Position numbers and translations under genes: made by a program. This document shows, one piece after another, positions 1-11,704 of a DNA stretch of 64,000 nucleotides. Origin of the DNA: Agapetus fuscipes (lineage: Eukaryota; Arthropoda; Insecta; Trichoptera; Glossosomatidae); contig OX637363.1 in the NCBI GenBank assembly GCA_951799405.1, positions 2,976,001 through 3,040,000 of the forward strand, written 5' to 3'. The notes below the pieces were generated by a model that saw only the letters and a list, made by a program, of their open reading frames with translations, had not been told where the DNA came from and searched no databases. Within the stretch, counting starts at the first letter, position 1, and each line of letters begins with the position of its first letter.

Positions 1-375
1 GATAATAATGTATTGTTTTTTTAATAAATAATCTAGATAGAGACAGTAACCGCCATCTATGATTTTAGCTAAAAGCTTTAAAAGTGACAACTGCCGCTAG
101 CGCCATCTGTGTTTGAGGAAATTAATTAAAAATATGAAATCCTACTCTTTTTCTTTATTGTAATGTGTATTAAAATGCCAGTGAGATTTTATTTATATTT
201 AATTTTATTTCTAAATCATAAGAAATATTATAATATGTATGTATGTTCTAGAATTTTACAACTTTTTTTGGTTTTTATCAAATAAAAACAAAATTTTAAG
301 TGATACATTTTTTCGTTGACTTTATTTTAAAGTTATTCAAAAAATCATATTGTTTGAACTGCAGGAATGTGTTGC
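1..375. other. AT-rich sequence, nothing recognised
   Basis: No coding frame or repeat unit could be recognised here. Confidence 0.5.
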
Positions 376-379
376 AAGA

Positions 380-541
380 TGTAAAGAATTTATGTTCATT
401 TGAGATTTGCGTTTTTATTTTGTAAATACACATGCAGAATGTATAAGCAGGAACTTACAAGTGTCTGCTTTTGGACATACTTAAATTATACCATAAATTT
501 TAATCTTAAATCTTCATACCCATATAATATATCTTTGCAAC
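380..541 (+). repeat. LINE-A tail unit, old fragment
   Basis: Diverged match to the LINE-A 3' unit from TTATGTTCATTTGAGAT to ATATCTTTGCAAC; the front is missing. Confidence 0.6.
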
Positions 542-600
542 AAAAATGAAAGATTGTAGATAGGTAAAAGCCTCTAAATTTTTATAAGAAATTTAGTAAT

Positions 601-690
601 TCATAGGCATCTGAACTTCAACAGGGATGACAGCTTTAAATTGTCCATTTGGAAACCAACACTCATCTCACTTTTGAAACCAATACCTAT
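601..690 (-). pseudogene. possible terminal coding scrap of another array gene
   Basis: On the minus strand one frame reads WFPNGQFKAVIPVEVQMPMN then Y-stop at 601. Upstream, another frame reads YIIVFDTNIIGIGFKSEMSV. The two would join if one base were lost, suggesting a decayed gene or an exon boundary near 680. No splice site is convincing and no homologue is recognised. Confidence 0.3.
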
Positions 691-869
691 AATATTTGTG
701 TCAAAGACAATGATATAATCAGCTTCGTATATACGGATAACAAAGTGCCATCTAGTGATGTGGACTGGAAACAGAATAAAAGAGTAAATATTCAAGACAA
801 ACTTAATCATAATTTTTACCTTCGCTCGAAGGTATGCCGTGATTTGTGACAATTGTAATACAAGAAAAA

Positions 870-1015
870 AAACAGTTCGTCCTCAGTCGTCGTGCAGAGA
901 GGGTGCCTCCTGAAGACGCTAGCTAGGTCGCTAACGAAACGTTGAGAATAATGTAAGTTTTATAATGGTATGTGTAATATCCGATAAATAAAGTTGTAGT
1001 TATTTTTATTGTAAA
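870..1015 (+). mobile_element. hammerhead-motif element, 900-type
   Basis: Shares CGTCGTGCAGAGAGGGTG and the hairpin motif with the element at 15052-15210 in the opposite orientation. The outer arms seen there are lost here. Confidence 0.6.
910..941 (+). ncRNA. hammerhead-ribozyme-like core
   Basis: CTGAAGA (910-916), one base, a 6 bp stem with one mismatch (918-923 with 930-935), then GAAA (936-939) and CG. The one-base insertion before the stem departs from the standard core, so activity is doubtful. Confidence 0.45.
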
Positions 1016-1103
1016 TATGTCAAACGACCGTAATACCAACCTAAACATAACAACAAGCCTCTAAATATAAATAAATAACATTAAATTAGAACAACTTTTA
1101 ATT

Positions 1104-3469
1104 TTATATTTTCATTTCAATGGGAGCTGCAGGCCTATTATGAGGTGCAAGATTGTAAAAATTATAAGGATGATATGCGCTGAACGGCACCAAGTAGACA
1201 AGGGCCTGGACAGTCTTGCCGTTCGGACCCTGGGGTATCTCCATCATCACGGCTTGAGGAGTTGCAGACGGGAAAAACGGAAGACGAATCCCTCCCAAGA
1301 TGTCCTGGATCCTCGACACAATCGACGATATCACATCTGGCACGTTTATTTCAAACGGCAAAAATGGTATTGCCATTATCAAATCGCCCAATGGTGATTT
1401 GTCTTGTTCTTGGTTGCTGACAACACTTTGGATTGCTTGCCCTCCATTTTGAGTCGTCTGTCCTCCATCTTGCGTTGCTTGTTCTCCATTTTGAACTGTC
1501 GCTTCTCCGCTATTTTGTGGATCATTTTTCAAGATAAAAGCTGGATTAGCTCTCAACTGAAAGTTGTTGGGAAGGCTGTAGAAAAATGGCTGCTGGATTG
1601 GAAATCTGGAAAAATGAAATTAGAAGTCTTTTCAGTGAGTAGGTAATTAATTAAAATACTCAGGGCCTGTTGCAACAACCTCCAATCAATATTTGATTGA
1701 CACATCAAATTTGTATTGTGGTCTGTGCAATGTAGTCTGTGAAAAAAAACTGAAAAGGCGTTGACATTACAATCTTTTGCTCTGAGGTGTGTAAGGGGAA
1801 GAAGAAAATGATGAGTTTATTAGCTATTCTGGTTAGCACACTTAATCGGGCTGATCAGGTCAGGACAGTTACGGTATTTGCAATTATAGCCTAATCATGT
1901 AAACTACGCGATAGCCGAGTGGTCAATGATCACAGCAGCCAACGCAGAAATCACGATCTCGAGTCTACTTGATGACCGGTCCGTAGTCCAGGTGGTAGGT
2001 AACACTTCGGACTCGTAACTGGAAGGTCATGGGTTCGAATCAGGGCGGAGCACAAAATATATATATCCCATTCATATTTTTAAATTTGCTCTTCGCTGGG
2101 TTGAAAAATTCATAAACCTTTACCAAAGACCGGTGATCAAAAGGTTCATCCAGCCTTACAACAACTGGGTCTTGCTTGAGAATTGGCGCTTTCTACAGCG
2201 ACGACCAAGCTCGCAGAGGGCTCTTGAGGTGTGATACACACAAAAAAAGCGCTCACCAAATAAATCACCCTAATTTTTTTTTTTTAATTTTTCTTCTTCT
2301 CGCTCTAGTATTCTAGCATTTGAACTGCTACGCTGCACGCCCGCAAGGTAAGTTTGCGCTTACGCATGCCGCATAAAGAATGTGATGAAATGGTTTGGGC
2401 ATGTGGAAATGAAGCATGTCAGGAAAATTTCTAAAGGATAGAATAAGGAATGCATAGGTAAAGACGGAACGTAAGTTCAAAGAGGATGTAAAATTTTTAA
2501 GGTAGGTACAAAAGAATGAGATGAAATTGTTTGGGCACGTGGAAAGAATGAATGATGCTAGCAGCTAGACTGACAAAGTATATAAACAGAGGACGTGTGA
2601 AAGGAAAAATAGGTAAGGGACGAGCGAGAAAAGTATGGAGTGATCAGATTGAGGAGATTGTGAAAGATTGAGATATATAAAGTGAGCGAAAAAGAAGAAA
2701 ATGCTTAAAAAAGGTGATGGATAAGAATGAATTAAAAGAGGTATGTCAGGATAGGAAGAAATGGAGGCAGCTCTACAAAGGCTCTGGTCACCCCTAGCTG
2801 AATGGCGACAGAGTTACAGTTACAGTTGAATTATGTGGCATTACAATATAAAAACCCAATCTCAAATGAACATAAGCCTCGCAACTCTTACAGACCTTCC
2901 CTAAAATAGGGGTGAAATTGGCAAGTGAACCATTTTTTTACTGTATGGGTGGTCAGCCTGATACCAACCTGATGCCTGAAGCGCTATTCTGTTAAATTCC
3001 TTACACTTTGGATATCAATCCAAGTCGTAAGTTTGCTAGCGCTTGCGAACGAACTCCATAGATAAAAAAAATCACAGTAAGTACACCTTATTTTAGGACA
3101 CGAATCGCTACTCGTCGCCTTTTTTTAGAAATTAGGAATTTTGCAGAATTAGCGCTTCTGAAGGAACAACAATATAACTGTAGCATTTTAAGCTGTAGTT
3201 ATGTTAGGCTTAAATCAACGGGATGATTGCTTAAAAGAAAAAGAGGAAGAACAAGGAAACATTGTAAGTAGGTAATTAAGTTAAAAATAAGAATCTTATG
3301 TGAAAAATAAATTAAGTACATTAAAAATATTTTACCCTGGAAATGGAAGTCTCAAAGGCGCCGGTGCAAAATGATGCTGATGATAATTTTGGAAAGGTAA
3401 ACTCAAAGAACGTTGAAATGAAAAATTAAAGATCAAGTAGAGTCCGAAATATACACTGACACCCTTCAT
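1104..3469 (-). CDS. small secreted protein, two exons, distant relative of the DUF4774-type array genes
   Basis: Exon 1 is 3336-3469. It starts with ATG at 3469 and encodes MKGVSVYFGLYLIFNFSFQR, a clear signal peptide, followed by a His/Pro-rich stretch; it ends at a GTAAAA donor. Exon 2 runs from 1593 or 1606 down to the stop at 1104. It contains a Q/N/G-rich segment with short repeats (QNGEQATQDGGQTTQNGG), then a hydrophobic block with FEINVPDVISSIVSRIQDIL, then GKTVQALVYLVP. The first acceptor (exon end 1606) gives a natural-looking sequence, FPIQQPFFYSLPNNF, but runs into a stop at a run of four A bases (1560-1563). An acceptor 13 bases further in (exon end 1593) keeps the frame open to the end. 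So either the second acceptor is used or there is a one-base frameshift. Likely extracellular; function unknown. Confidence 0.7.
1663..1740 (+). repeat. partial GGGCCTGTTGCACC-type MITE
   Basis: Left end only of the family seen complete at 37170-37411 and 54251-54493. Confidence 0.55.
1972..2285 (+). repeat. tRNA-derived SINE1
   Basis: tRNA-like head with A box (TAGTCCAGG-TGG) and B box (GGTTCGAATC), then a body ending AGCGCTCACCAAATAAATCA and a T/A tail. Confidence 0.85.
2378..2812 (+). mobile_element. LINE-B 3' fragment
   Basis: Matches the coding end of a second LINE subfamily (TGGTTTGGGCATGTGGAAA, GAAATGGAGGCAGCTC). It is broken by stops and an internal duplication. Confidence 0.75.
2843..2975 (-). 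repeat. LINE-A tail unit, partial
   Basis: Runs from ATATAAAAACCCAATCTC to GTGGTCAGCCTGATACCAAC, directly after the LINE-B fragment. The microsatellite end is missing. Confidence 0.75.
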
Positions 3470-3525
3470 TGTTTCTTCTTAAACACTTTAATAGTTTTGA
3501 ATTCTAATTTAATTACAAAAATCAA

Positions 3526-3540
3526 ACACTTATAAAGTGA
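3526..3540 (-). promoter_or_regulatory. candidate TATA box for the 1104-3469 gene
   Basis: On the minus strand the sequence reads CTTTATAAGTG about 60 bases before the ATG at 3469. That fits a start site near 3500 and a 5' leader of about 30 bases. Inferred from sequence and position only. Confidence 0.35.
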
Positions 3541-3818
3541 GTCACTTTTTAAAGCCTATAGATTTTTTTCTCCTTTTTTTTCAAAGTTTAATTAACGATT
3601 TATTTTTTACAAGCGCTATCGTCGACTGTTCGATATTCGACTGATGCTATATTTTCAATACCGCATCCTCTTTCTTGCCAACGTACATAATATGTAATGA
3701 TGTACGTACTGCCTTAGCTGTGTGTTCTCTCATATTATTATACCCCTAAAGATGTCAATTTGGCTCAAAGTGCTTTCAGTATTCAGCTGTCCTCAAACTT
3801 TTCGAATTCTAAAATAAT

Positions 3819-4529
3819 CTTAAGGCGCGTTATAAAGCTAAATTTGCCGTTTTTGTTTCTTACACTTTATGGTATTAGCAAAATAGTTACAGTTATGAAA
3901 AAAATGTAGCATATTTAATATTTTTTTATCTTAATTATAAATTTTAAACAAAATATGTAACTTCGTAAAATTGCTACCACAAAAAAATACTTAAAAATAC
4001 GCGTTTTTTTTAATTTATAGCGTTTTTTTCGTGTATGCTCTATTATGGAAGTACTTTTTTCTTTTTAATTACACAACTATACATTACAGAACTATACATT
4101 GTTAAGCGGCGCTACTTTTTTTTTTTTAAATGTCAATAGTTTTTGAGTAAACATGGAAAAACTGTGTTCTTTGATATAATTAAAATTTAATTTATTAAGT
4201 AGTTTCAGTTTTTCCATATTTACTCAAAAAATTTTGACATTATAAAAAAAAAATAAGTAACGCCGCTATACAATGTATAGTTATATAATTAAAAAGAAAA
4301 AAAGTGTTTCCAAAATAGAGCACACACGAAAAAAACGCAAAAAAAGGGTGTTTTTTTAAATATTTTTTTGTGGGAGCCATTCTTAAGTGATATATTTTGT
4401 TCAAAATTTATAATTAAGATAAACAAATAATAAATATATTTGATTTTCTTCATCACTGTAACTTTTTTGCTAAGACTATAAAGTGTAAGAAACAAAAACG
4501 GCAGCTTTAGCTTTATAAGGTGCCTTAAG
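3819..4529. mobile_element. 711 bp fold-back element at a TTAA site
   Basis: Arms of about 330 bases pair across the element. The ends read GGCGCGTTATAAAGCT and AGCTTTATAAGGTGCC, inside TTAA on both sides. No transposase is encoded. One arm recurs at 29430-29752. Confidence 0.8.
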
Positions 4530-4594
4530 ACTGATATATTGTTTTTAGAGATTTTATTTGGATCTCTTGGGTAAAGTGTCGACGTTCGTTGGTT

Positions 4595-4835
4595 GATGTT
4601 TTTTTTTTTTACTATAAAAAAGATTTGTGGAAAGGAATGCAATCCACTAACCGATTTTGTCTGGCCAGTTGTCTTCATGCGAAAGCAGAAGCTTGTGTGC
4701 ATGCAATGGCATCAGTTGAACCAGGGTCGAAGTTATGGTCAAGTGGGCTAGACGAAAGATTCTAACCAACGTCATTCGGTTCCAAATACGCTAGTCGAAC
4801 ATGCGCCTCTACCCCTTGGCCATAACGCCGTACGT
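4595..4835 (-). repeat. tRNA-derived SINE3
   Basis: Shares GTGGAAAGGAATGCAATCCAC, GCGAAAGCAGAAGCTTGTGT and a reversed tRNA-like head with copies at 32608-32818 and 59100-59345. Confidence 0.65.
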
Positions 4836-4839
4836 ATTG

Positions 4840-5900
4840 AAGATACGATGGAATAAAAAATGGCGACCTATCAACAGCTGATACATTTTATATGGAACAA
4901 TGATCAGCTGTTCAGGCACCGCCATTCAGTCCTATTTTCAAATAGTTACGGTAAGATATACCGTCGGTCGTCGAGAATTCCACTCGCCATCACATGACCG
5001 AATTTTTAACATTTTTTTTTGTATTGGCTACTGAGGACCCTAGTTACATAGAACTGCTACGTTTGCTCTCAGAGAAGAATTCATACTTCAAAAATCCGTG
5101 AAAACAAACGTTCCGAGGCATGTAAAAGTCACACTGATAATAATTTGTTTATTTTAATTTTTAATGTTTCAGCGGAAAAATTGTAGAGTTCCTTAAAAAA
5201 ATATTTCTTTTATTAAAAAATTTTTTTTTTGAATATAAGAAATATTCACTTTTTTAAATAAGAAATATTTTTTAAAAATAGGGCAGCGGATAAAACTAAC
5301 GCTAACTTATATCAGTAGGTACATTTCTTCCTCTTTTTTATTTTTACTCTATGTTTTATTCCACAAAATCTCATTCACGCTGAATTGACTTTTATATTTT
5401 ATATCAATAGAGTGCTAAGTTCCGTAAATTTATTTTTCTTTTAAATGTTTTATCACAACTTATCAAATACGAACTTGCAACAATAATTCCTTCTTCACAA
5501 ATCTCATACTATATCTGCCAGTCTGAGGTGTCAGTTCGTTTGACGAGTTCAAAGTGAATTTAATAGTAACTACTTCCTGTATTTATTTATGCGGCTTCAT
5601 GCGGTAAAAATATGCGCTGTATGTGCAGCTTAGTTTTGTATTTGTGTTTTGTTTTCACTGCAAATTGCGTTGGAGGCTTTGACATTATGGATTTCTTTTG
5701 ATAAATTTTGTAAATGTGCCCTGTTAATAATAATTAATCAATGTGTTGTCAAAAAAAAATACTGTGTAGGTTTTTAAACTAAATTCTAAAATTCATTTTA
5801 GGATTTATTTAATTTTTCGAATAATAAATAAAATCATTAAGTTTGCGTTTAATTTAAAATGAATTTAATTACATTTCACCCTATTTCCATTTGAAATAGA
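4840..5900. other. AT-rich gap, nothing recognised
   Basis: No gene or repeat family shared with the rest of the window was seen. A short inverted repeat of A/T tracts lies near 5195-5275. Confidence 0.45.
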
Positions 5901-5906
5901 GTTAAC

Positions 5907-6180
5907 ACAATGTTTGGAGAGCGTGCATTTGCAGTTGCTGGTCCTCTGGCCTGGAACCACCTGCCACATCATGTGAGAGAGCTAGAGTACCATGGAAAGT
6001 TCCGGAAAGCACTGAAGACAAGCAAATTTCTGGCATCATTTGCACAAGCGCCCTTGGAGTGACTACATCACGAAACGGCGCTATAAAGAAATCAACATCA
6101 AAGGAGTAAAATTTTACAACTCAAAGTGCAATGTGGAAGCCAAGATTGGAAAAAGTTGCCACCGGGAGATTGTGCTGACA
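5907..6180 (+). mobile_element. LINE-C 3' end
   Basis: Reads FGERAFAVAGPLAWNHLPHH, then KFRKALKT and a stop, the typical C-terminus of CR1/L2/Jockey-like LINEs. The 3' UTR GCGCCCTTGGAGTGACTAC is shared with 57716-57895. Confidence 0.8.
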
Positions 6181-6184
6181 AATT

Positions 6185-6760
6185 GTAAATAAATTATAAA
6201 CTTTTCAAATTTAATTTCGTCAAAATATTGTGATTTCCTAACGTAGTCGCAGAACATGGTAAGTCAAATTTATTTTTCAAACACTCGTATCCTTTTAATA
6301 TTGAGAATTTCATTTAGTAAGGTTTGAGGATTCTAGTTTTTACGCGTAATTTGTCAATTTAAAACTAATTTCTTCTAATAGCATTTCGCGGATCAGCGAG
6401 ACAAAAATGACAAGTTTTTGGCGCACAACATGTTATTATACCTAGTTAACCCTCTACCTTCCGCAAATATATTTTTAACAAACTTTTTATATTTATCTTC
6501 ATACTCTCGACAACCCTGTGTGGCTTTGGCTGAATTCAGGATTCTTCGCCACTCCCGCCTTTTTTCTCCAGTTGTGTATTGTTATGACTTTAGTTAGGTT
6601 ATTTTCATCAAACTGCAATTTATTTTTTAAGATTTATTTTACACAGCGTCGGTTTACAATGTACGTATTTCTAGCTCTTGGCTTATCGACTTCAAGGCTC
6701 AATATTTCAATCGACTCTAGTCTCTCACGCAATTACGGTCCGAATGTATAGCGTCTAGTT
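6185..6760. other. no recognised feature
   Basis: Mixed composition, with open frames that look random. I see no repeat shared with other parts of the window. Confidence 0.4.
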
Positions 6761-6763
6761 TAT

Positions 6764-7052
6764 ATTGACTGGTCAATATTCCAGTGGTAACACTTCAGAC
6801 TCGTAAATGGAAGGTTGTGGGTTTGAATCCCGGCGGAGCACACAAAATGTATCATTTTTATTTTCAAATTTGCTCTTCTCTGGGTTGGAAAATTCATAAA
6901 CCTTTACCAAAGATCGGTCATCAAAAGATTCATCTAGCCTTACAGCAACTGGGTCTTGCTTGAGAATTGGCGCTTTCGACAGCAACGACCAAGCTCACAG
7001 AGATCTCTTGAGGTGTGATACACACAAAAAAAGCGCTCACCAAATAAATCAG
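6764..7052 (+). repeat. tRNA-derived SINE1
   Basis: Head with TTCCAGTGGTAACACTT and GGTTTGAATCCCGG; the body ends AGCGCTCACCAAATAAATCA. It joins a short LINE-A tail scrap at 7058-7140 (minus). Confidence 0.85.
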
Positions 7053-7474
7053 CCTTTTTTTGTAACATCTGCCGATCTTCCTTGAAACAGGGGTGAAATT
7101 GACAGAGTGAACCATTTTCTACAGCATCGGTGGTCAGCCGATTTTTGACGGTACTGAAAGGGTTCAGCTTCATACTTACACAGTCCACGGCCAATTATAA
7201 AAAAAATCAAAGAACCAATAATTGACAACGGTAAAATTTTGCAAAATCCTATTGCATAAATTTGAATATTTTTGAATTTATAAACCCGTCCAAATCAAGG
7301 CCCATCTCTCTGTTATGTACCTATTGACAATGAGGCTGCCAGAAATAATGTAAGCTATTTGTTTGTCGTATCCTTGACTAATCCAGGTAGGCGTGAGGCT
7401 GTTCACCCTATTCTTAAAGACATAATGATGATGATGATTATGATTATGGCGATTTCTCTATTGAACCATCAGTA

Positions 7475-7709
7475 CCCTTAGTACGAGTTGCAAAACTTGA
7501 GAAAAGTAAAGTTTAAGGAAAATATTAAAGAGAGATTTCTCCCAAAATCTGCCGTTTTTGTTTCTTACACTTTATGTTCTTAGCAAAAGAGTTACAGTGA
7601 TGAAGAAAATCAATTTCAAACAAACAAAAACGGCAGATTTTGGGGGAATCACTCTTTAATATTTTCCGTAAACTTTACTTTTCTCAAGTTTTGCAACTCG
7701 TACTAAGGG
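7475..7709. mobile_element. 235 bp inverted-repeat element, TA duplication
   Basis: Ends CCCTTAGTACGAGTTGCAAA and the reverse complement, flanked by TA on both sides, arms about 100 bases. The inner part (GCCGTTTTTGTTTCTTACAC) also occurs in the 711 bp fold-back. A second copy is at 37833-38040. Confidence 0.75.
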
Positions 7710-8035
7710 TACAGTACAAGGGTTCGGATTTGTTATGTCATTGGTGACTGAAAATGAACTATATTTTTAAAATAAATTTGTGAATGCAGTTCACCATTTT
7801 ATTTGTTACAATTCATAGTCATTTTTAAGCTCAGAGTGGGAATGTTTTTTTTGGTGGGTAAAAGTCACACATCTAAATATGTAACTGTGAAACTTAGCAA
7901 CCAATTAAAAAATATTAATTAGCCCTAGCAACCCGACCGAGTGACGTCATATTTTTTATCTCTCTCATTTGTGCGTAGGTCCTATCTCATCTCGTTTTAT
8001 TCGGAGCATGATTATTTGTATTCTTTGCTAATAAT

Positions 8036-8332
8036 AATATTAGGATGATTTATTTGGTGAGCGCTGTTTTTGTGTGTATCACACCTCAAGAGCCCTCTGC
8101 GAGCTTGGTCGTCGCAGTAGAAAGCGCCAATTCTCAAGCAGGACCCAGTTGTTGTAAGGTTGGATGGACCTTTCAGTGACCGGTCTTTGGTAAAGGTGTA
8201 TGAATTTTTCAACTCAGCGAAGAGCACATTCGAAATATAAATGGTATATTTCTGTGCTCCGCCGGGATCCGAATCCTCAACCTTCCATTTACGAGTCCGA
8301 AGTGTTGCCACTACGGACTACGGACCGGTCCA
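8036..8332 (-). repeat. tRNA-derived SINE1
   Basis: Tail first (GTGAGCGCTGTTTTTGTGTG), reversed tRNA head last (CTACGGACCGGTCC). Confidence 0.88.
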
Positions 8333-8335
8333 AGA

Positions 8336-8585
8336 TGTTGGTATGAGGCTGACCACCCATTGTTAAAAAAATGGTTCACTTTGCTAATGTCACCCCTATT
8401 TCAGAGAAAGTCGGCAAGAGTTGCAGGGCCTATACTAATTTCAGATTGAGTTTTTACGTTGTAAGTTCGCGTTGTAAATGCGGCATGTGTAAGCGCGAAC
8501 TTATTCGTGTCCGGTGTCTGCTTAGAGGAATGCGTGTAATACGAATCATAAATGTAATATATTTTTGCAACTTATATTAAAGATG
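8336..8585 (+). repeat. LINE-A tail unit
   Basis: Complete unit from GGTATGAGGCTGACCACCC to ATATTTTTGCAACTTATAT. Butts against SINE1. Confidence 0.85.
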
Positions 8586-8604
8586 AGTTTTTTGCGATTA
8601 GTAT

Positions 8605-8752
8605 TAGTTCATTTGAGGTTTGGATTTTATTTGTAAGTACCCATTCAGCATTTGTAAGCGCGAACTACACGTATCTGTTTGTGGGCATGCATTCGATATG
8701 AGTTTTAAATGTTAATATATCGTTGCAACTTAGATTATAGATTATGCAAGTT
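8605..8752 (+). repeat. LINE-A tail unit, 5' truncated
   Basis: Starts within the unit at GTTCATTTGAGGTTTGGATT and ends with the ATAGATTA tail variant. Confidence 0.75.
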
Positions 8753-8754
8753 GA

Positions 8755-9500
8755 ATAAATTGGAAATGAGGGCCATGTGGTTAAAAAAAAAATGATACCG
8801 AATAACCATCTTTTTACTGTCAATACTTTCTTCAACATATCTTTGCCACTTAGATAATAGATAGATAGATTATACATATTGCTAATTATATAATATATAA
8901 ATTATATAATAATAAAAAACTAATGATGATATAGATATTTTTGGTATGTCCATCGGAATTTATAGAAATTCATTAAAATCTATTTTATCATGTAATTCTT
9001 CTTGATTTATGTTTTATTTCTCTTTTCTTACTGATCACTTATTTTTTATACATTTATTTTTAATCTTTTTATATTCATAATATGTATCTTGTAATAATCA
9101 TAATATTTATACATAAAATTTGTAAGCAACAAACTTCTGTACTACTTCTGTTAATCTAAAAGTGTAAAAGGCTTCAGCCGTTTATTATAAAAAAATAAAA
9201 AATAAAATATATATATATTAAAAGTGAATATATTTGTTAATTGTAACATTTTGGAGAACTCTGGACACAAACTTGCATTTAAAGTGTTTTATCACTTCAA
9301 TTTAATGTGGAACATAAGCGTATTTATATTGTGTGCAATCCATCTGTCAACTGTCACGCGTGGAGCAGTCTTAAATTAACAGTAAATAAGTGCCTTAAAA
9401 AAATGCATTAAAGTATGTATGGAAAACAAACCGGTTTCAAGGGTGCTTAAAGCTGTAAAAATATTTTTTTACTCAGGATTTAATGCCTTTTAGTCTCACC
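8755..9500. other. very AT-rich gap
   Basis: Contains short TAGA and AT microsatellites near 8855-8910 and 9200-9225; nothing else recognised. Confidence 0.45.
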
Positions 9501-9509
9501 ATTATCCAC

Positions 9510-9684
9510 CAGGGCTGGAAGTCTCATCACCACGGTAATTCTTACCTACCGATAATCGGTAATATTTGTATGAAGAATAATCACCTGTTCACTTGCGGCC
9601 ATTTCGGATTTAAAGTCTTCATACAAATATTACCGATATGCGGTAGGTAGATAGGAACCGTGGTGATGAGACTTCCAACCCAGG
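9510..9684. mobile_element. 175 bp palindromic MITE (CATCACCACGG family)
   Basis: Ends CAGGGCTGGAAGTCTCATCA and its complement; the inner repeat is CGGTAATATTTGTATGAAG. The same family appears at 10309-10412, 30672-30825, 38590-38763 and repeatedly in 43.1-47.1 kb. Confidence 0.85.
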
Positions 9685-9715
9685 ACTCTTTGACTTATAG
9701 TCCTTTATTATCCTT

Positions 9716-10268
9716 GACTTATAGGTTGGTATGAGGCTGACCACCCACACTGTAAAAAGTGGTTCACTTTGCCAATGTCACCCCTGTTTCACGAAAAGTC
9801 AGCAAGAGTATTTTTTTTTAAGAAATACAGTGCGGCAGACTCCCTAGATTCTAAATACTGTAAGGGGGTCTATGACAGTTGCTGTAGTTTCGCAGAGGTG
9901 TACGAGCTTGGTCGTCACTACAAAGCGCCAATACTCAAGCAAGAACCAGTTGCTGTAATGCTGGATGGACCTTGAGTGACCGGTCTTTGGTAAAGACATT
10001 ATGATTTTTTTCAACCCAGCAAAGAGCATATATTTTGGAAATATAAAATAATGGTAGGTATATTTTTTTTCCGACGGGATCAGAATCCACAACCTTCCAT
10101 TTACGAGTGCGAAGTGTTGCAGGGCTTATGTTCATTTGAGATTAGGTTTTTATATTGTAGGTCCACATGCGGCATGTGGAAGCGCGAACTTATACATGTC
10201 TGCTCGTGGGAATGCGTTCAATATAAATCTTAAATGATATTTTTCTTTGCAGCTTTAGATTTAGATTT
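9716..10268 (+). repeat. LINE-A tail unit split by a SINE1
   Basis: The front part 9716-9799 and back part 10118-10268 are one unit. A minus-strand SINE1 lies between them, so the SINE inserted later. Confidence 0.8.
9828..10117 (-). repeat. SINE1, alternative-tail form
   Basis: The tail reads CAGACTCCCTAGATTCTAAA and TATGACAGTTGCTGTAG instead of the usual GCGCTGTTTTTGTG end. The body and head are the normal SINE1. Confidence 0.8.
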
Positions 10269-10308
10269 TAGACTCCCTGTCCTGTGTAGCCTCAGTCCAT
10301 TGTCCACA

Positions 10309-10412
10309 GACACCAAGGGCTGGAAGTCTCATCACCACGGTAATTCTTACCTACCGAATATCGATAATATTTGTATCAAGACTAATCAGCTGTTCACACA
10401 GATATCGTAAGC
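10309..10412. mobile_element. half of a CATCACCACGG MITE
   Basis: Left arm only, CTGGAAGTCTCATCACCACG to AATCAGCTGTTCAC. Confidence 0.7.
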
Positions 10413-10611
10413 CAATGCCTTACTCCTTTTTGAAGATCAATGTTTTTGGCGGCCATGTCTGATGATGAATTATTCAAGCTCTCTCTCTTCTGCATCGTCC
10501 CAGATAACTGAAACAACCGGTTTTCTACATCAAGATCCCTCATTACCTTGTTTTCCTGTTTTTATAATTCATTTATTGCAAATAACTATTTGACATTAGC
10601 CCTGTGACATC

Positions 10612-10860
10612 TATAATCTATAATCTAAGTTGCAAGGATATATTCATTTAAAGCTCTCAGATGTATGCCCACAAACCAACAAGTGTAGTTCGCGCTTACA
10701 AATGCTGAATGTGTACTTACAAATAAAATCCAAACCTCAAATGAACATAAGCCCCACAACTTTTGCCGACCTTCCCTGAAACAGGGGTGACATTGGCAAA
10801 GTGAACCATTTTTTACAGTATGGGTGGTCAGCCTCATACCAACCTATAAGTCAAGGAATA
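10612..10860 (-). repeat. LINE-A tail unit, complete
   Basis: TATAATCTAAGTTGCAAGGA to CCAACCTATAAGTCAAGGAA. Confidence 0.9.
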
Positions 10861-10887
10861 ACATCATGTGATAAAATAAAATTTACT

Positions 10888-10946
10888 TTGCAAGTATGTA
10901 AGGACAGAAATAAATGGCGGTTGATTTGTAATGCTGGCGGTTGAGG
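10888..10946 (+). mobile_element. LINE-A coding-end scrap
   Basis: Matches the last codons of the intact LINE (AAATGGCGGTTGATTTGTAA), with a few changes. Confidence 0.65.
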
Positions 10947-11299
10947 CTATAATGGCTTTCAAAAAAAAATTTTTTTTTAGTATATTTAATCATCTACAAA
11001 ATTCATGTAGAATGTCACATTTGATTCTATTTTGCTTAATTGTGTACAAATTGATTCATCTCAGGACATATAAAAATCTTACTCATCTGTGTAGAAATAA
11101 AAGATTTGGTCTAAGGTGTCGTTTAATTTTTTTCTTTCAATTTATTTTAAAATTTACTTACACAAATATTTATACATACATCCTTAATTCTAATAAACGA
11201 TATATGTTGTAAATAACTTACAAAAAAATACATTTTTTTAATAAACATAAGACACAGTACGTTTTTATTATTATTTAAAATTAAAAAATACACTTATCG

Positions 11300-11560
11300 T
11301 GCAGTTTATTCAAGCTACACATTTGGTGTAACTTCTTGCTGCGTTTTACTCGAAGGGCCTATTTATTTTTACAGCTAAGGGAGCCGGCCTTACGCCAACC
11401 ACTTCAGTTGGAGCGGGAATTTCCAATTCTTGTGATAGCCGAGTGAACCTTTCCGGTATTTTCTTTTGGGCTTGAAATAAACACCGAAAAGGGAAATCAC
11501 CCTTGACTCCCTCGCCCTCGGTGGGATTTGAACTCTCAACGTATTTTGAAGAATTATAAA
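11300..11560 (-). repeat. tRNA-derived SINE2
   Basis: Tail GCTACACATTTGGTGTAACT, body AACCACTTCAGTTGGAGCGG, head near 11515-11555 with a reversed B box (GGATTTGAACTC). No A box can be seen. Confidence 0.75.
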
Positions 11561-11704
11561 ATCTTGTAGGGTTTGTGTATTCACACAGTGAAAATTCATT
11601 TTATTTAAAAAAAAATTTTTTTTCTAGTTCAATTTTTATTATACCTTTACATATTTATTTGAATTTATATTATTTTGATCTATGGTTTTTTCTTAATAAT
11701 TTTA

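Noticed and set aside
4289..4702. 137-residue minus-strand protein
   Set aside because: It lies across a fold-back arm and a SINE3; composition is low-complexity.
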